Source: an uncultured Eubacteriales bacterium
GTDB taxonomy: Bacteria; Bacillota; Clostridia; Oscillospirales; Acutalibacteraceae
NCBI GenBank assembly: GCA_934444895.1
Contig: CAKSDA010000002.1
Span: 1 to 43,492 of the forward strand
Length of the DNA stretch: 43,492 bases
Reading direction: 5' to 3'
In this document: in pieces, positions 16,534 to 24,869 of the stretch
How positions within the stretch are numbered: the first letter of the stretch is position 1
Layout of the letters: every line of letters starts with the position of its first letter
Position numbers and translations under genes: made by a program
The notes under the pieces: model-generated
The model's input: only the letters and a program-made list of their open reading frames with translations
Told to the model about the DNA's origin: nothing
Databases searched by the model: none

Positions 16534-17460
16534 TTATTCATTCGGTATTGAAGCAACTGCGCCGTGATGTTCGGTGCTTTTGCCTGCTATATGTACTGCT
16601 CTTTTTAAAAAGCCTGACGCTTTATCAAAGGTTATGTTTGAAAGGGTGCATTTGTTGTTTATCCATTCGCTTAAAAATGTTCCGAAAAATATATCGCCGG
16701 CTCCAGTAGTATCAACGGTTTTAACCTTTTCGGCAGGCACATACAAATGCTTATCTCCCATATAAAGTTCTGCGCCTTTAGAACCATCGGTTACCAAAAC
16801 TATTTTAACACCGTATGACAAAACTTTTAAAGCTGCCTCTTTCTTATCATTTCCGAAAAGCATAAACAGTTCTTCTTTTGATATTTTTAAAATATCAACC
16901 TTATCAAGATGTAATTTCATCATTTGCACTGCTGTCTTTTCGTCTTGCCAAAGCGGCTCTCTGTAATTCGGATCATATGTTATAATGCATCCGGATTTTT
17001 TTGCAATATCAAGAGCATATTTTGTAGCACTTCTTGCCGGATCGGATGTAAGGGATAAGGATCCGAAATGGAATATATCGGAATTTTCAATTATTTCATC
17101 ATGAACATCCCCTGCTTCAAGAAAAACATCTGCGCCGAAACCGCGATAAAAACTAAAGTCCCTGTCGCCGTCGGCATTCAGCGCAACAAAAGCCAGAGTT
17201 GTGTTATGAGTAAAATCGGTTATAAGACCTTCATCAGAAATATTCAAATCATTAAGAGTGCTTCGCAAAAAGCTGCCGAACATATCATTGCCAACCTTAC
17301 CGATAAAAGCGGTTTTTCCGCCGAATTTTGAAATGGTTGCCAACAAATTAACCGGAGCCCCACCGGCCTTTCTTGCAAAAATCAAATCATTAAAATTGTC
17401 CTTGCCTGCCGGCGTAAAATCAATAAGTATTTCACCCAAAGCAGTTATATCGTATTTCAT
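16534..17460 (-). CDS. PfkB-family carbohydrate kinase (probable fructokinase)
   Basis: A cytosolic ATP-dependent sugar kinase of 308 residues. Signature 1 appears as GGAPVNLLATISKFGGKTAFIGKVG, and signature 2 as DTTGAGDIFFGTF with the catalytic Asp in GAGD. The N-terminal ALGEILIDFTP pattern matches bacterial fructokinases, but 2-keto-3-deoxygluconate or other kinases share it, so the substrate is uncertain. GGAAAGG lies before the ATG. It follows nagA on the same strand with an 84-nt gap. Confidence 0.85.
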   Translation of the reverse strand: MKYDITALGEILIDFTPAGKDNFNDLIFARKAGGAPVNLLATISKFGGKTAFIGKVGNDMFGSFLRSTLNDLNISDEGLITDFTHNTTLAFVALNADGDRDFSFYRGFGADVFLEAGDVHDEIIENSDIFHFGSLSLTSDPARSATKYALDIAKKSGCIITYDPNYREPLWQDEKTAVQMMKLHLDKVDILKISKEELFMLFGNDKKEAALKVLSYGVKIVLVTDGSKGAELYMGDKHLYVPAEKVKTVDTTGAGDIFFGTFLSEWINNKCTLSNITFDKASGFLKRAVHIAGKSTEHHGAVASIPNE

Positions 17461-17544
17461 AGTATTTTCCTTTCCGCTGCTCTTAAATTTTTAGCACTTA
17501 AATATAATTATTTAAATGCTTTAATAATCACTTTCTGAATTTCA

Positions 17545-18621
17545 TTACTTTGAATATTTTTCACCCAAAATATATGTGTTCAGCAGATTAAACTCACTGT
17601 CTACCTCAATAAAGTCCGCATCATATCCGACAGCAATAACACCCTTATTAAGGCCCATAAGTTTTGCCGGCGTTTCGGTTGCCATTTTAAAGGCTTCATC
17701 CGGGCTTATTCCGAATTCAATTGCTTTTTTAACACAGTGGTATAAATTTGCCGTACTGCCCGCCAGTGCTCCGCTAAGAGTTCTTACAATTCCGTCTTTA
17801 ATTACAACCTTTTGCCCTCCGAACATAAGCTCACCATCAGGCATTCCGGCGGCAGCAACACTGTCACTTATAAGAATTAAACGATCACTTCCGAAAATCC
17901 TGTAAAGTGCCTTTATAACAGAACTGTGGATATGAATACCATCGCAAATGACCTGAACAAAAAGATCCTTATCAATGGCAGCGCCTACAACCGAAGGTTC
18001 CCTGTGCAAAAACGGAGGCATTGCATTAAAAACATGTGTAACGCATTTTGCGCCGCATTCAGCTGCCAAAACTGCGGTTTCATAATCACAAACGGTGTGA
18101 CCTATTGAAATAATCGCCTTGCATTTTTTTATGAATTCCATTGCTCCTTGAATTTCAGGTGCAACAGTCAGCATTTTTACATTTTCAAAATTTTCAAGTT
18201 CCGTAATATCCGGTTTTCTTAAATACTCTTTGTTCATTGCGCCTAATTTTTTTTCGGAAATATACGGACCTTCCATGTGAAATCCCAGAATATGAGCGCC
18301 CTTTAGTCCGGTAATTTTTTGTTTTGTAACCTCAATTAAATGATTAAATTCATATGTATTTGTTGTGGGATACCAGCATGTAACCCCCAGTTTTGCCTGG
18401 TAATCGGATATTTTTTCAAGACATCCTATATCGTTTGTAACATCCAAACCAATGCAGCCGTGGGTATGTATATCTATAAGTCCCGGATATATTCTATTAC
18501 CTTTAAAGTCATAGTCCCCTTTTTCGGTTGTCTTATCGGTAGAAATAATTTTCCCGTTTTGTACGGTGATATCGGTTAAATTTCCACGCAGCATAACATT
18601 TTTAAAAACTGTTTTTAACAT
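17545..18621 (-). CDS. nagA: N-acetylglucosamine-6-phosphate deacetylase
   Basis: Hydrolyses GlcNAc-6-phosphate to glucosamine-6-phosphate and acetate in amino-sugar recycling. The amidohydrolase barrel shows YPGLIDIHTHGCIG (metal site), GFHMEGPYIS (catalytic Glu), ISIGHT, THVFNAMPPFLHREPS and LISDSVAAAGMPDGE with the general-base Asp. The 358 residues are slightly short of the usual 370-390 but complete at both ends. GAGG lies before the ATG. No nagB, nagE or NagC/NagR gene is nearby; the partner gene is a PfkB kinase, so the two may serve recycling of cell-wall sugars or a dietary amino sugar. Confidence 0.93.
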   Translation of the reverse strand: MLKTVFKNVMLRGNLTDITVQNGKIISTDKTTEKGDYDFKGNRIYPGLIDIHTHGCIGLDVTNDIGCLEKISDYQAKLGVTCWYPTTNTYEFNHLIEVTKQKITGLKGAHILGFHMEGPYISEKKLGAMNKEYLRKPDITELENFENVKMLTVAPEIQGAMEFIKKCKAIISIGHTVCDYETAVLAAECGAKCVTHVFNAMPPFLHREPSVVGAAIDKDLFVQVICDGIHIHSSVIKALYRIFGSDRLILISDSVAAAGMPDGELMFGGQKVVIKDGIVRTLSGALAGSTANLYHCVKKAIEFGISPDEAFKMATETPAKLMGLNKGVIAVGYDADFIEVDSEFNLLNTYILGEKYSK

Positions 18622-18773
18622 ATTTGAAACCTCATTATAAAATATGAATATTGCTTTTTTAGCTTTTAACGGAATATTTATATTATATCACAATTTTTTT
18701 TGGATTTAAACTACCAATTTAACTATAAAATGTGTTAAAATAATTAAAAGTTGAATTTTTAGGAGTTTTAAAT

Positions 18774-19331
18774 ATGATAATTTTGGCTTCGGGTTCTCCC
18801 AGAAGACGCGAAATACTAAATATGTTGGGTTTTGACTTTAAGGTTGCCGCGGCAGAATGTGATGAAACAACAACACTTAAAAGGCCTGCCGAAGTTGTTA
18901 AATTGCTTTCAAAACGAAAAGCGCAATGTGTAAAAGCCAATAAAAAATATAATGACAAAGACATAATAATCGGCGCCGATACGGTAGTTTATTGCGACGG
19001 AAAAATTTTGGGCAAGCCTAAGGATAAAGATGATGCCTTTAATATGCTTCGTTTTCTTTCAGGTAAAACACATTATGTATATACCGGAATTTGCGTTATA
19101 AAAGGCAATCGAATTATTAATGAATATGATAAATGTGCTGTCCGTTTTACAAAAATGATCGACAAAGATATATTGGAATATGTTTCTACAAACGAGCCTA
19201 TGGACAAAGCCGGCGCATATGGAATTCAGGGAAAGGGCTCGGCGTATATTGATAAAATAAACGGAAGCTTTTTTACTGTAATGGGTCTGCCCTGCCATTT
19301 AATCGCAAAAATACTAAAAGAATTTTTATAA
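18774..19331 (+). CDS. maf: Maf-like nucleoside triphosphate pyrophosphatase
   Basis: House-cleaning enzyme that hydrolyses non-canonical or excess pyrimidine nucleoside triphosphates; linked to septum arrest in Bacillus. The 185 residues show ILASGSPRRREIL at the N-terminus, ADTVVY, LGKPKD and DKAGAYGIQGKG, all family signatures. The start has TAGGAG upstream. It is divergent from nagA and followed by a 200-nt spacer with the liv leader promoter. Confidence 0.95.
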   Translation: MIILASGSPRRREILNMLGFDFKVAAAECDETTTLKRPAEVVKLLSKRKAQCVKANKKYNDKDIIIGADTVVYCDGKILGKPKDKDDAFNMLRFLSGKTHYVYTGICVIKGNRIINEYDKCAVRFTKMIDKDILEYVSTNEPMDKAGAYGIQGKGSAYIDKINGSFFTVMGLPCHLIAKILKEFL

Positions 19332-19459
19332 AATAAAATTTTGCAATATAATTTTACGGATTTTACTCCCTAAACTTGGAATATATTCCTTAAAACGACA
19401 TATAATTAGTAAATATACACAAATCCGGGCAATAAATTTTAGTATCTTTTTTGCAATAT

Positions 19460-19486
19460 ACAGTTTGACAAATTTGTTCAAACTGT
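19460..19486. promoter_or_regulatory. Dyad overlapping the liv leader promoter (candidate operator)
   Basis: ACAGTTTGA (19460-19468) and TCAAACTGT (19478-19486) are perfect 9-bp inverted arms separated by 9 nt. The dyad covers the -35 box and most of the spacer, where a bound repressor would block RNA polymerase. It could also form a hairpin in DNA only, because it lies upstream of the transcription start. No candidate regulator gene is in the window. Confidence 0.5.
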
Positions 19487-19493
19487 GTATAAT
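19465..19493 (+). promoter_or_regulatory. Strong sigma-A promoter for the leader ORF and liv genes
   Basis: Consensus TTGACA (19465-19470), 17-nt spacer and consensus TATAAT (19488-19493). No other promoter of this quality occurs before livJ, so it is the likely origin of the transporter mRNA, with a leader of about 380 nt. Confidence 0.85.
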
Positions 19494-19549
19494 TCATTTA
19501 TACTAATTTTAGCACACTAAATTATCAAAGTTTGAAAGGAGTATGCATT

Positions 19550-19780
19550 ATGTTCGGTTACTTTAATTCTGCAAATTATAATAAGCCTAATTGTAATGCG
19601 GGTAGTTGCGCTACCTTTGCTTCTTTCTGCAATACTTCTGCTTCTGTAAGCACTGTCATTATGGCAGTGCTTATTCTATTTTTTAACGTGATTTATAATG
19701 TCATAATTACTTCCGTGTTTGTCATTAGAGGGTATAAATACAATTCAATATTTGCAAAGCGGCAAATTCAACTTAGTTAA
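19550..19780 (+). CDS. Small hydrophobic leader ORF upstream of liv operon
   Basis: A 76-codon ORF with a strong AAAGGAG site. The first third is Asn/Cys/Ser-rich (three Cys within 16-27). The middle, about residues 33-60, is very rich in Val and Ile with some Leu, and could be either a membrane segment or a set of regulatory codons. A terminator-like hairpin (19647-19680) lies inside its coding sequence, and a second lies 26 nt past its stop. I do not recognise the protein. It may be a true small membrane protein, or a leader peptide whose translation controls the hairpins. Confidence 0.5.
   Translation: MFGYFNSANYNKPNCNAGSCATFASFCNTSASVSTVIMAVLILFFNVIYNVIITSVFVIRGYKYNSIFAKRQIQLS
19647..19686 (+). 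terminator. Hairpin with T run inside the leader ORF (possible attenuator)
   Basis: TAAGCACTGTCAT and ATGGCAGTGCTTA form an almost perfect stem of up to 13 bp (one T-G pair) around a minimal loop. A T-rich stretch including six T follows. It looks like an intrinsic terminator but is within the ORF, so translating ribosomes would disrupt it. Confidence 0.55.
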
Positions 19781-19805
19781 TTCTGCTTAATATTCACTCG
19801 GTTAT

Positions 19806-19846
19806 AAAATGGATTTGCTGCTAAAATAAGCAAATCCGTTTTTTTA
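19806..19846 (+). terminator. Terminator-like hairpin 34 nt before livJ (possible attenuator)
   Basis: GGATTTGCT (19811-19819) pairs with AGCAAATCC (19829-19837). Flanking A and T extend the stem to about 14 bp, and seven T follow. Only 33 nt separate it from the livJ start, too few for a promoter, so livJ transcription must read through it. Confidence 0.8.
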
Positions 19847-19879
19847 TATAACAAAAAAAGAAAGAAAGAGGTAAAAACA

Positions 19880-21004
19880 ATGAAAACACCAAACACATTC
19901 AAAAAAGTTGTTGGCTTTTTAATGGCCGCAACACTCACAGTTACCTGTTTTGCCGGCTGCGGCGAAAAATCAGGCGGTAATGAAATCTTCATCGGTTCTA
20001 CAGGCCCGCTTACCGGCGATGCTTCAGCTTACGGTATTTCGGTTAAACAAGGCGCCCAGCTTGCTATTGACGAAATCAACGCTGCCGGCGGTCTTAACGG
20101 TATAACTTTAAAATTTGATATGAAGGACGACAAAGCCGCTGCGGCAGATGCAGCAACAGGATATGACGCACTTATGGACGCCGGTATGCAGATTTCAATC
20201 GGCAGCGTTACTTCCGGTGCTTGTAAATCATTTGCAGCTAAATCAGAAGAAGATAACCTTTTCTTCATCACTCCTTCCGCTTCAGAAGCTGCTGTAATTG
20301 CAAACAGAGATAACGGATTCCGCGTTTGTTTCGGCGATCCTGATCAGGGTACTCTTGCTGCAGAAGAACTCTCCAGCAAATATAAAAAGATCGGCGCTAT
20401 CTATGATTCCAGTGATTCATATTCAACCGGTATCTATCAGGCTTTCGACGCTGAAATGAAGAAGCTCAACGCCACCTTCACAGCACAGAGCTTTGACGCA
20501 GAAAACAAAAAAGACTTCTCAACACAGGTAGAAGCTCTTAAAGATTGCGATGTAATCTTCCTCCCCATCTACTACACCGAAGCCGGACTTATTGCAAAGG
20601 CATGTGTAGCAAAGGGATGCAAAGCGGTTCTCTTCGGCTGCGACGGTCTTGACGGCATCGACGGTCAGATAGATTCAACCGTTACAAATCAGATCAAATA
20701 TATCACACCTTTCGATGTTAACAGCGAAGCTGAAAAAACAGCTGCTTTTGTTTCGGCATACAAAGCAAAATACAATTCTGCTCCTGATCAGTTTGCTGCT
20801 GACGGATACGACGCAATTTATGTATTGTTTGAATCAATGAAAAAAGCCGGCGTTAAAGACGCAGGTATCAAAGCAAGCGATTTGTGCGAACTTGTTAAAA
20901 AAGCAATTGTTACTTTGAATTACACAGGCGCTACAGGCGAAATGACTTGGGATTCAAGCGGCGCCTGCAACAAGAAACCTCAGATCGTAGAACTCAATAA
21001 GTAA
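19880..21004 (+). CDS. livJ: Branched-chain amino acid ABC transporter substrate-binding lipoprotein
   Basis: Extracytoplasmic ligand-binding subunit of the HAAT transporter class. The 374 residues begin with a lipoprotein signal (charged start, FLMAATLTVTCF, lipobox FAGC). The type I periplasmic-binding fold follows, with IFIGSTGPLTGDASAYG near the N-terminus, QLAIDEINAAGG, VTSGACKSFA and the late DGYDAIYVLFESMKKAG. Leu/Ile/Val are the likely ligands by family, but related proteins bind other amino acids, amides or urea. AAAGAGG lies before the ATG. It is the first gene of the transporter operon. Confidence 0.92.
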   Translation: MKTPNTFKKVVGFLMAATLTVTCFAGCGEKSGGNEIFIGSTGPLTGDASAYGISVKQGAQLAIDEINAAGGLNGITLKFDMKDDKAAAADAATGYDALMDAGMQISIGSVTSGACKSFAAKSEEDNLFFITPSASEAAVIANRDNGFRVCFGDPDQGTLAAEELSSKYKKIGAIYDSSDSYSTGIYQAFDAEMKKLNATFTAQSFDAENKKDFSTQVEALKDCDVIFLPIYYTEAGLIAKACVAKGCKAVLFGCDGLDGIDGQIDSTVTNQIKYITPFDVNSEAEKTAAFVSAYKAKYNSAPDQFAADGYDAIYVLFESMKKAGVKDAGIKASDLCELVKKAIVTLNYTGATGEMTWDSSGACNKKPQIVELNK

Positions 21005-21021
21005 TTCATTTTCGAATACGC

Positions 21022-21060
21022 GGTAATATGGTCGGTAGTTATTCTGTCGGCCATATTACC
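21022..21060 (+). other. Hairpin between livJ and livH
   Basis: GGTAATATGGTC and GGCCATATTACC form a 12-bp stem (one T-G pair) around 15 nt. No T run follows. Such hairpins after binding-protein genes often protect the upstream mRNA from decay and give more binding protein than permease. That role is inference. Confidence 0.6.
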
Positions 21061-21163
21061 TTGCATGGTGTTACAGAAAGCAAAAACGGCATTTACATAT
21101 AATCGCTGTTAATTACTGTTTACCCTGCAAAGCTGCCGTTTCGGAAATATTAAGGAGAATACA

Positions 21164-22045
21164 ATGGATATATCAAATATATTGAGCGTTCTGGTTGACG
21201 GTTTAAGTTTGGGCGCCATCTACGCATTGATAGCCCTTGGCTATACAATGGTTTACGGTATTGCTAAAATGCTTAACTTTGCCCATGGCGATGTTATTAT
21301 GGTAGGCGCCTATGCAATTCTTTCAACATTAACTCTCACCGGGAACCCTATAATTGCCATTATCGTTTCAACAGTTGTTTGTACCGTTGCCGGTATTATT
21401 ATTGAACGACTGGCTTATAAGCCTCTCAGAGGAGCCTCTCCCCTTGCAGTTTTGATTACTGCTATAGGTGTTAGCTTCCTCCTTCAAAGTATTGCACAGT
21501 TAATTTACGGTGCAAAATCATTGCCGGTTACTCTTGCAACTTTCGGACATGTGCAATTCGGTTCGGTTAAACTAAATCTCGGCGCTTTAATAACACTGAT
21601 TTTCGGTGCAATAATCATGGCTGTTCTCACAGTGTTTATTGCCAAAACCAGAACGGGACGCGCAATGATCGCCGTTTCCGAAGATAAAGGCGCAGCTCAG
21701 CTAATGGGTGTAAATGTTAACAAAATAATCATGATCACCTTTGCAATCGGATCTGCCTTGGCGGCTTTTGCAAGCGTATTTTATCTTTTACAAATCCCAT
21801 CTGTAAGTCCTACCCTCGGTTCTATGCCGGGAATTAAGGCCTTTACTGCAGCGGTTATAGGTGGCATCGGCTCAATCCCCGGTGCAATGATCGGCGGCGT
21901 ATTACTCGGCGTAATCGAAAAAATTTGCTTGAGTATTCCTGCTATCAGTTCTTACACAACCGCTATTGAATTTGCCCTTTTAATAGTAATCCTTCTTGTA
22001 AAACCAATAGGAATACTCGGCAAAAAAATTAGAGAGAAGGTGTAA
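21164..22045 (+). CDS. livH: Branched-chain amino acid ABC transporter permease LivH
   Basis: Integral membrane subunit of 293 residues with about eight hydrophobic segments. The N-terminal GLSLGAIYALIALGYTMVYGIAKMLNFAHGD motif region and the late AAVIGGIGSIPGAMIGGVLLGVIE (the EAA-like loop that contacts the ATPases) are typical of LivH. TAAGGAG lies before the ATG. The livM start follows after 2 nt. Confidence 0.94.
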   Translation: MDISNILSVLVDGLSLGAIYALIALGYTMVYGIAKMLNFAHGDVIMVGAYAILSTLTLTGNPIIAIIVSTVVCTVAGIIIERLAYKPLRGASPLAVLITAIGVSFLLQSIAQLIYGAKSLPVTLATFGHVQFGSVKLNLGALITLIFGAIIMAVLTVFIAKTRTGRAMIAVSEDKGAAQLMGVNVNKIIMITFAIGSALAAFASVFYLLQIPSVSPTLGSMPGIKAFTAAVIGGIGSIPGAMIGGVLLGVIEKICLSIPAISSYTTAIEFALLIVILLVKPIGILGKKIREKV

Positions 22046-22047
22046 TT

Positions 22048-23190
22048 ATGGGTTATTTTTCTAACATTAAAAAATCATTTAAACTGAAAAACTACCTGAA
22101 CTACATCTTTGTTTCTGCATTTTTGGTAGTAATGATCATTATGAGCAATGCGGATATGCTTTCGCGTTCGGTAACAAACCTTCTTTCACAGATTGCGTAT
22201 AGCATAATTCTCGCTGTTTCCCTAAATCTTGTTGTTGGATTTTTGGGTGAACTTTCACTTGGGCACGCAGGATTTATGTGCGTCGGCGCATATATAGGCT
22301 GCTATTTCGGTAATTATATCGGCACAGTAATACACAGCAAGCTTCTTGTAATTATTCTTTCAATGCTTGTCGGTGGTGTTGTTGCAGCCGTTGCCGGTTT
22401 TATAATAGGTCTTCCGGCATTAAGATTAAAGGGAGACTATCTTGCAATTGTTACTCTTGCTTTCGGCGAAATTGTAAGAAATATATTTAAAAACCTTGAC
22501 GCCTTCGGCGGCGCTATGGGCCTTAATACCACAAAATACAAATCAAGCAGTTTATTTATCATATCCTTTGTAGTTGTTCTTATTGTTCTTATTTTAACGC
22601 AGAACTTAATCCGCAGTAAACACGGACGCGCAATTACCTCTATAAGAGATAACGAAATTGCAGCGAAAGCCATGGGTATTAATGTAACATACTACAAATT
22701 ATTTGTTTTCGTCATTTCCGCTTTCTTTGCCGGTATAGCCGGTACATTATACGGTAATTTTACCACTCCTGTTCTCTATTCTTTCTTTTCATATAATTAT
22801 TCCATAGAAATACTGGTTATGGTTGTTCTGGGCGGCATGGGAAGTATAAACGGTTCGATAATTGCCGCAACGCTTATAACATGCGTTAACTTCTTCCTGC
22901 AGGCAAATCTGTCCGGCGACCTTGCAGCTTTAAAATACTTAATTTACGCTTTAATTCTTATAATTGTTGTTCTGTTTAATAATGCTCCGGCATTTTCCCA
23001 GCTCAAAGAAAAACTTCAAATTAAGAAGCTTTTTGAAAAAATGAGCAAGCACAAACCGGAAGTTATTAAAGACGATGCTGCAGATTGGCAGAGAATTGAT
23101 TCTAAAATCAAAATGGATGAAGTTTTGTCTGTTGATTTGCAAACCGGTTCGGAAATAAAACAAGATAAGCCTGAAAAGGAGGAAGAGTAA
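22048..23190 (+). CDS. livM: Branched-chain amino acid ABC transporter permease LivM
   Basis: Second membrane subunit, 380 residues. The family pattern includes LSLNLVVGFLGELSLGHAGFM, GLPALRLKGDYLAIVTLAFGEI and VVLGGMGSINGSIIAATLIT. The C-terminus carries an extra charged cytosolic tail of about 50 residues after the last membrane segment, rich in Lys, Asp and Glu, which is longer than I expect for the family and has no motif I know. It is preceded by AGAAGGTG and ends one base before livG, which suggests tight coupling. Confidence 0.93.
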   Translation: MGYFSNIKKSFKLKNYLNYIFVSAFLVVMIIMSNADMLSRSVTNLLSQIAYSIILAVSLNLVVGFLGELSLGHAGFMCVGAYIGCYFGNYIGTVIHSKLLVIILSMLVGGVVAAVAGFIIGLPALRLKGDYLAIVTLAFGEIVRNIFKNLDAFGGAMGLNTTKYKSSSLFIISFVVVLIVLILTQNLIRSKHGRAITSIRDNEIAAKAMGINVTYYKLFVFVISAFFAGIAGTLYGNFTTPVLYSFFSYNYSIEILVMVVLGGMGSINGSIIAATLITCVNFFLQANLSGDLAALKYLIYALILIIVVLFNNAPAFSQLKEKLQIKKLFEKMSKHKPEVIKDDAADWQRIDSKIKMDEVLSVDLQTGSEIKQDKPEKEEE

Positions 23191-23961
23191 ATGTCGGATA
23201 TAATACTTGAAACAAAAAATCTCGGTATCTCCTTCGGTGGGCTTAAAGCTGTTGATGATGTAAATATTAAAATTCATAAAAAACAGTTATATGGTTTGGT
23301 TGGCCCTAACGGTGCAGGTAAAACAACCGTTTTTAACCTTCTTACCGGTGTTTATCAACCAACCTCAGGTACATTTTTCCTTGAAGGAGAAGAACTTACC
23401 GGCCACTCCCAGGAAGTTATTAACCATAAAGGCATTGCCAGAACATTCCAAAATATCAGATTATTTAAAAATATGAGTGTTATCAGGAATGTTCTTGTAG
23501 GCCTTCATAACCAGCCTGAATTTAAATGCAATCCTTTTGTTAGCATGCTTCGCTTGCCAAGACATTTTGAGGTTGAAACAAAAATGCGCGACAGAGCGAA
23601 AGAAATTCTGCGTATTTTCGATTTAGAGGAAGAAAGAAACAATCTGGCCTGTAATCTTCCCTACGGAAAACAGCGCAAACTTGAGATTGCCCGTGCTCTC
23701 GCAACTAATCCAAAGCTTTTGCTTTTAGATGAACCTGCGGCAGGTATGAACCCAAATGAAACTGCCGATCTTATGAAAGCTATTCGCTATATACGCGATG
23801 AATTTGATATGACAATTCTTCTTATTGAACATGATATGAAGTTTGTTTCAGGACTTTGTGACGAGATCACCGTACTGAACTTCGGTACCGTTTTAGTACA
23901 AGGCGATACACAGACTGCTCTTAACGACCCTGAGGTTATTAAGGCATATATCGGAGGTTAA
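23191..23961 (+). CDS. livG: Branched-chain amino acid ABC transporter ATP-binding protein LivG
   Basis: Cytosolic ATPase subunit of 256 residues. Walker A is GPNGAGKTT, followed by the Q-loop region FQNIRLFKNMSV. The ABC signature is in the variant form NLPYGKQRKLEIARAL usual for LivG, the Walker B is LLLDEPAAGMNPNE, and the switch His is in LLIEHDMKFV. AAGGAGG lies 8 nt upstream, inside the livM end. livF follows after 5 nt. Confidence 0.95.
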   Translation: MSDIILETKNLGISFGGLKAVDDVNIKIHKKQLYGLVGPNGAGKTTVFNLLTGVYQPTSGTFFLEGEELTGHSQEVINHKGIARTFQNIRLFKNMSVIRNVLVGLHNQPEFKCNPFVSMLRLPRHFEVETKMRDRAKEILRIFDLEEERNNLACNLPYGKQRKLEIARALATNPKLLLLDEPAAGMNPNETADLMKAIRYIRDEFDMTILLIEHDMKFVSGLCDEITVLNFGTVLVQGDTQTALNDPEVIKAYIGG

Positions 23962-23966
23962 TTATT

Positions 23967-24677
23967 ATGGCATTACTTGAAATAAAAGACCTTGAAGTTT
24001 ATTACGGTGTTATTCAGGCATTAAAGGGAATAAGCTTTGAAGTTAACTCCGGCGAAATTGTAACCCTTATCGGTGCTAACGGCGCCGGTAAAACAACCGC
24101 AATGCAAAGCATTATGGGTTTAATTCCCGTAAAACACGGAAAAATTATTTACGACGGAAAAGAAATAAACAAGGTTCCGCCGCATAAAATTGTGGAAATG
24201 GGAATGACACAGGTGCCGGAGGGACGCCGCGTTTTTCAGGAACTTACAGTTTATGAAAATCTTTTAATGGGCGCCTATACTCAAAAGGATACTAAAGTAA
24301 TCAAAAAGGATATTGAAAACATCTACACAATGTTTCCGAGACTCGGCGAAAGAAAAAATCAAGTAGCCGGTACCCTTTCAGGCGGAGAACAACAAATGCT
24401 TGCTATGGGACGCGCTATGATGAGTCATCCTAAGCTTCTTATGCTGGACGAACCTTCAATGGGGCTCTCCCCTCTTTTGGTTGATCAGGTTTTTCAAATT
24501 ATTAAAAGATTTCACTCAGAAGGTACAACGGTACTTTTGGTTGAGCAGAATGCCGGTAAATCATTAGAAATTTCCGACCGCGCATATGTTCTTGAAAACG
24601 GAAAAATTGTTCTTTCCGGCACAGGAAAAGAGCTTATGCAAAGCGAAGAAATTAAAAAGGCATATCTCGGCGGTTAA
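23967..24677 (+). CDS. livF: Branched-chain amino acid ABC transporter ATP-binding protein LivF
   Basis: Second ATPase subunit, 236 residues. It shows Walker A GANGAGKTT, the LivF-type MTQVPEGRRVFQELTV Q-loop region, signature LSGGEQQMLAMGRAM, Walker B LLMLDEPSMGLSP and LLVEQNAGKSLE. It pairs with LivG to power the LivHM permease. It is the last gene of the operon and is followed by a strong terminator. Confidence 0.95.
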   Translation: MALLEIKDLEVYYGVIQALKGISFEVNSGEIVTLIGANGAGKTTAMQSIMGLIPVKHGKIIYDGKEINKVPPHKIVEMGMTQVPEGRRVFQELTVYENLLMGAYTQKDTKVIKKDIENIYTMFPRLGERKNQVAGTLSGGEQQMLAMGRAMMSHPKLLMLDEPSMGLSPLLVDQVFQIIKRFHSEGTTVLLVEQNAGKSLEISDRAYVLENGKIVLSGTGKELMQSEEIKKAYLGG

Positions 24678-24706
24678 TCTTAAATATTAATAGTTTTATC
24701 TTTAAT

Positions 24707-24752
24707 AAAAGCATGGTGGATTTTAATTACTTAATATTCCCACCATGCTTTT
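24707..24752 (+). terminator. Terminator of the liv operon
   Basis: Perfect 13-bp stem (AAAAGCATGGTGG and complement) with a 20-nt A+T-rich loop, ending in TTTT. It lies 30 nt after the livF stop. Confidence 0.85.
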
Positions 24753-24869
24753 CAATTTATATTTTAAAATCACTTTCTACATATAATTATTAATATATTA
24801 TTAACAAAGCATTGACAAAAGATGTATTTTATGTTAGTTTTGATATATAAAATATTTGGAGGATGTAAA

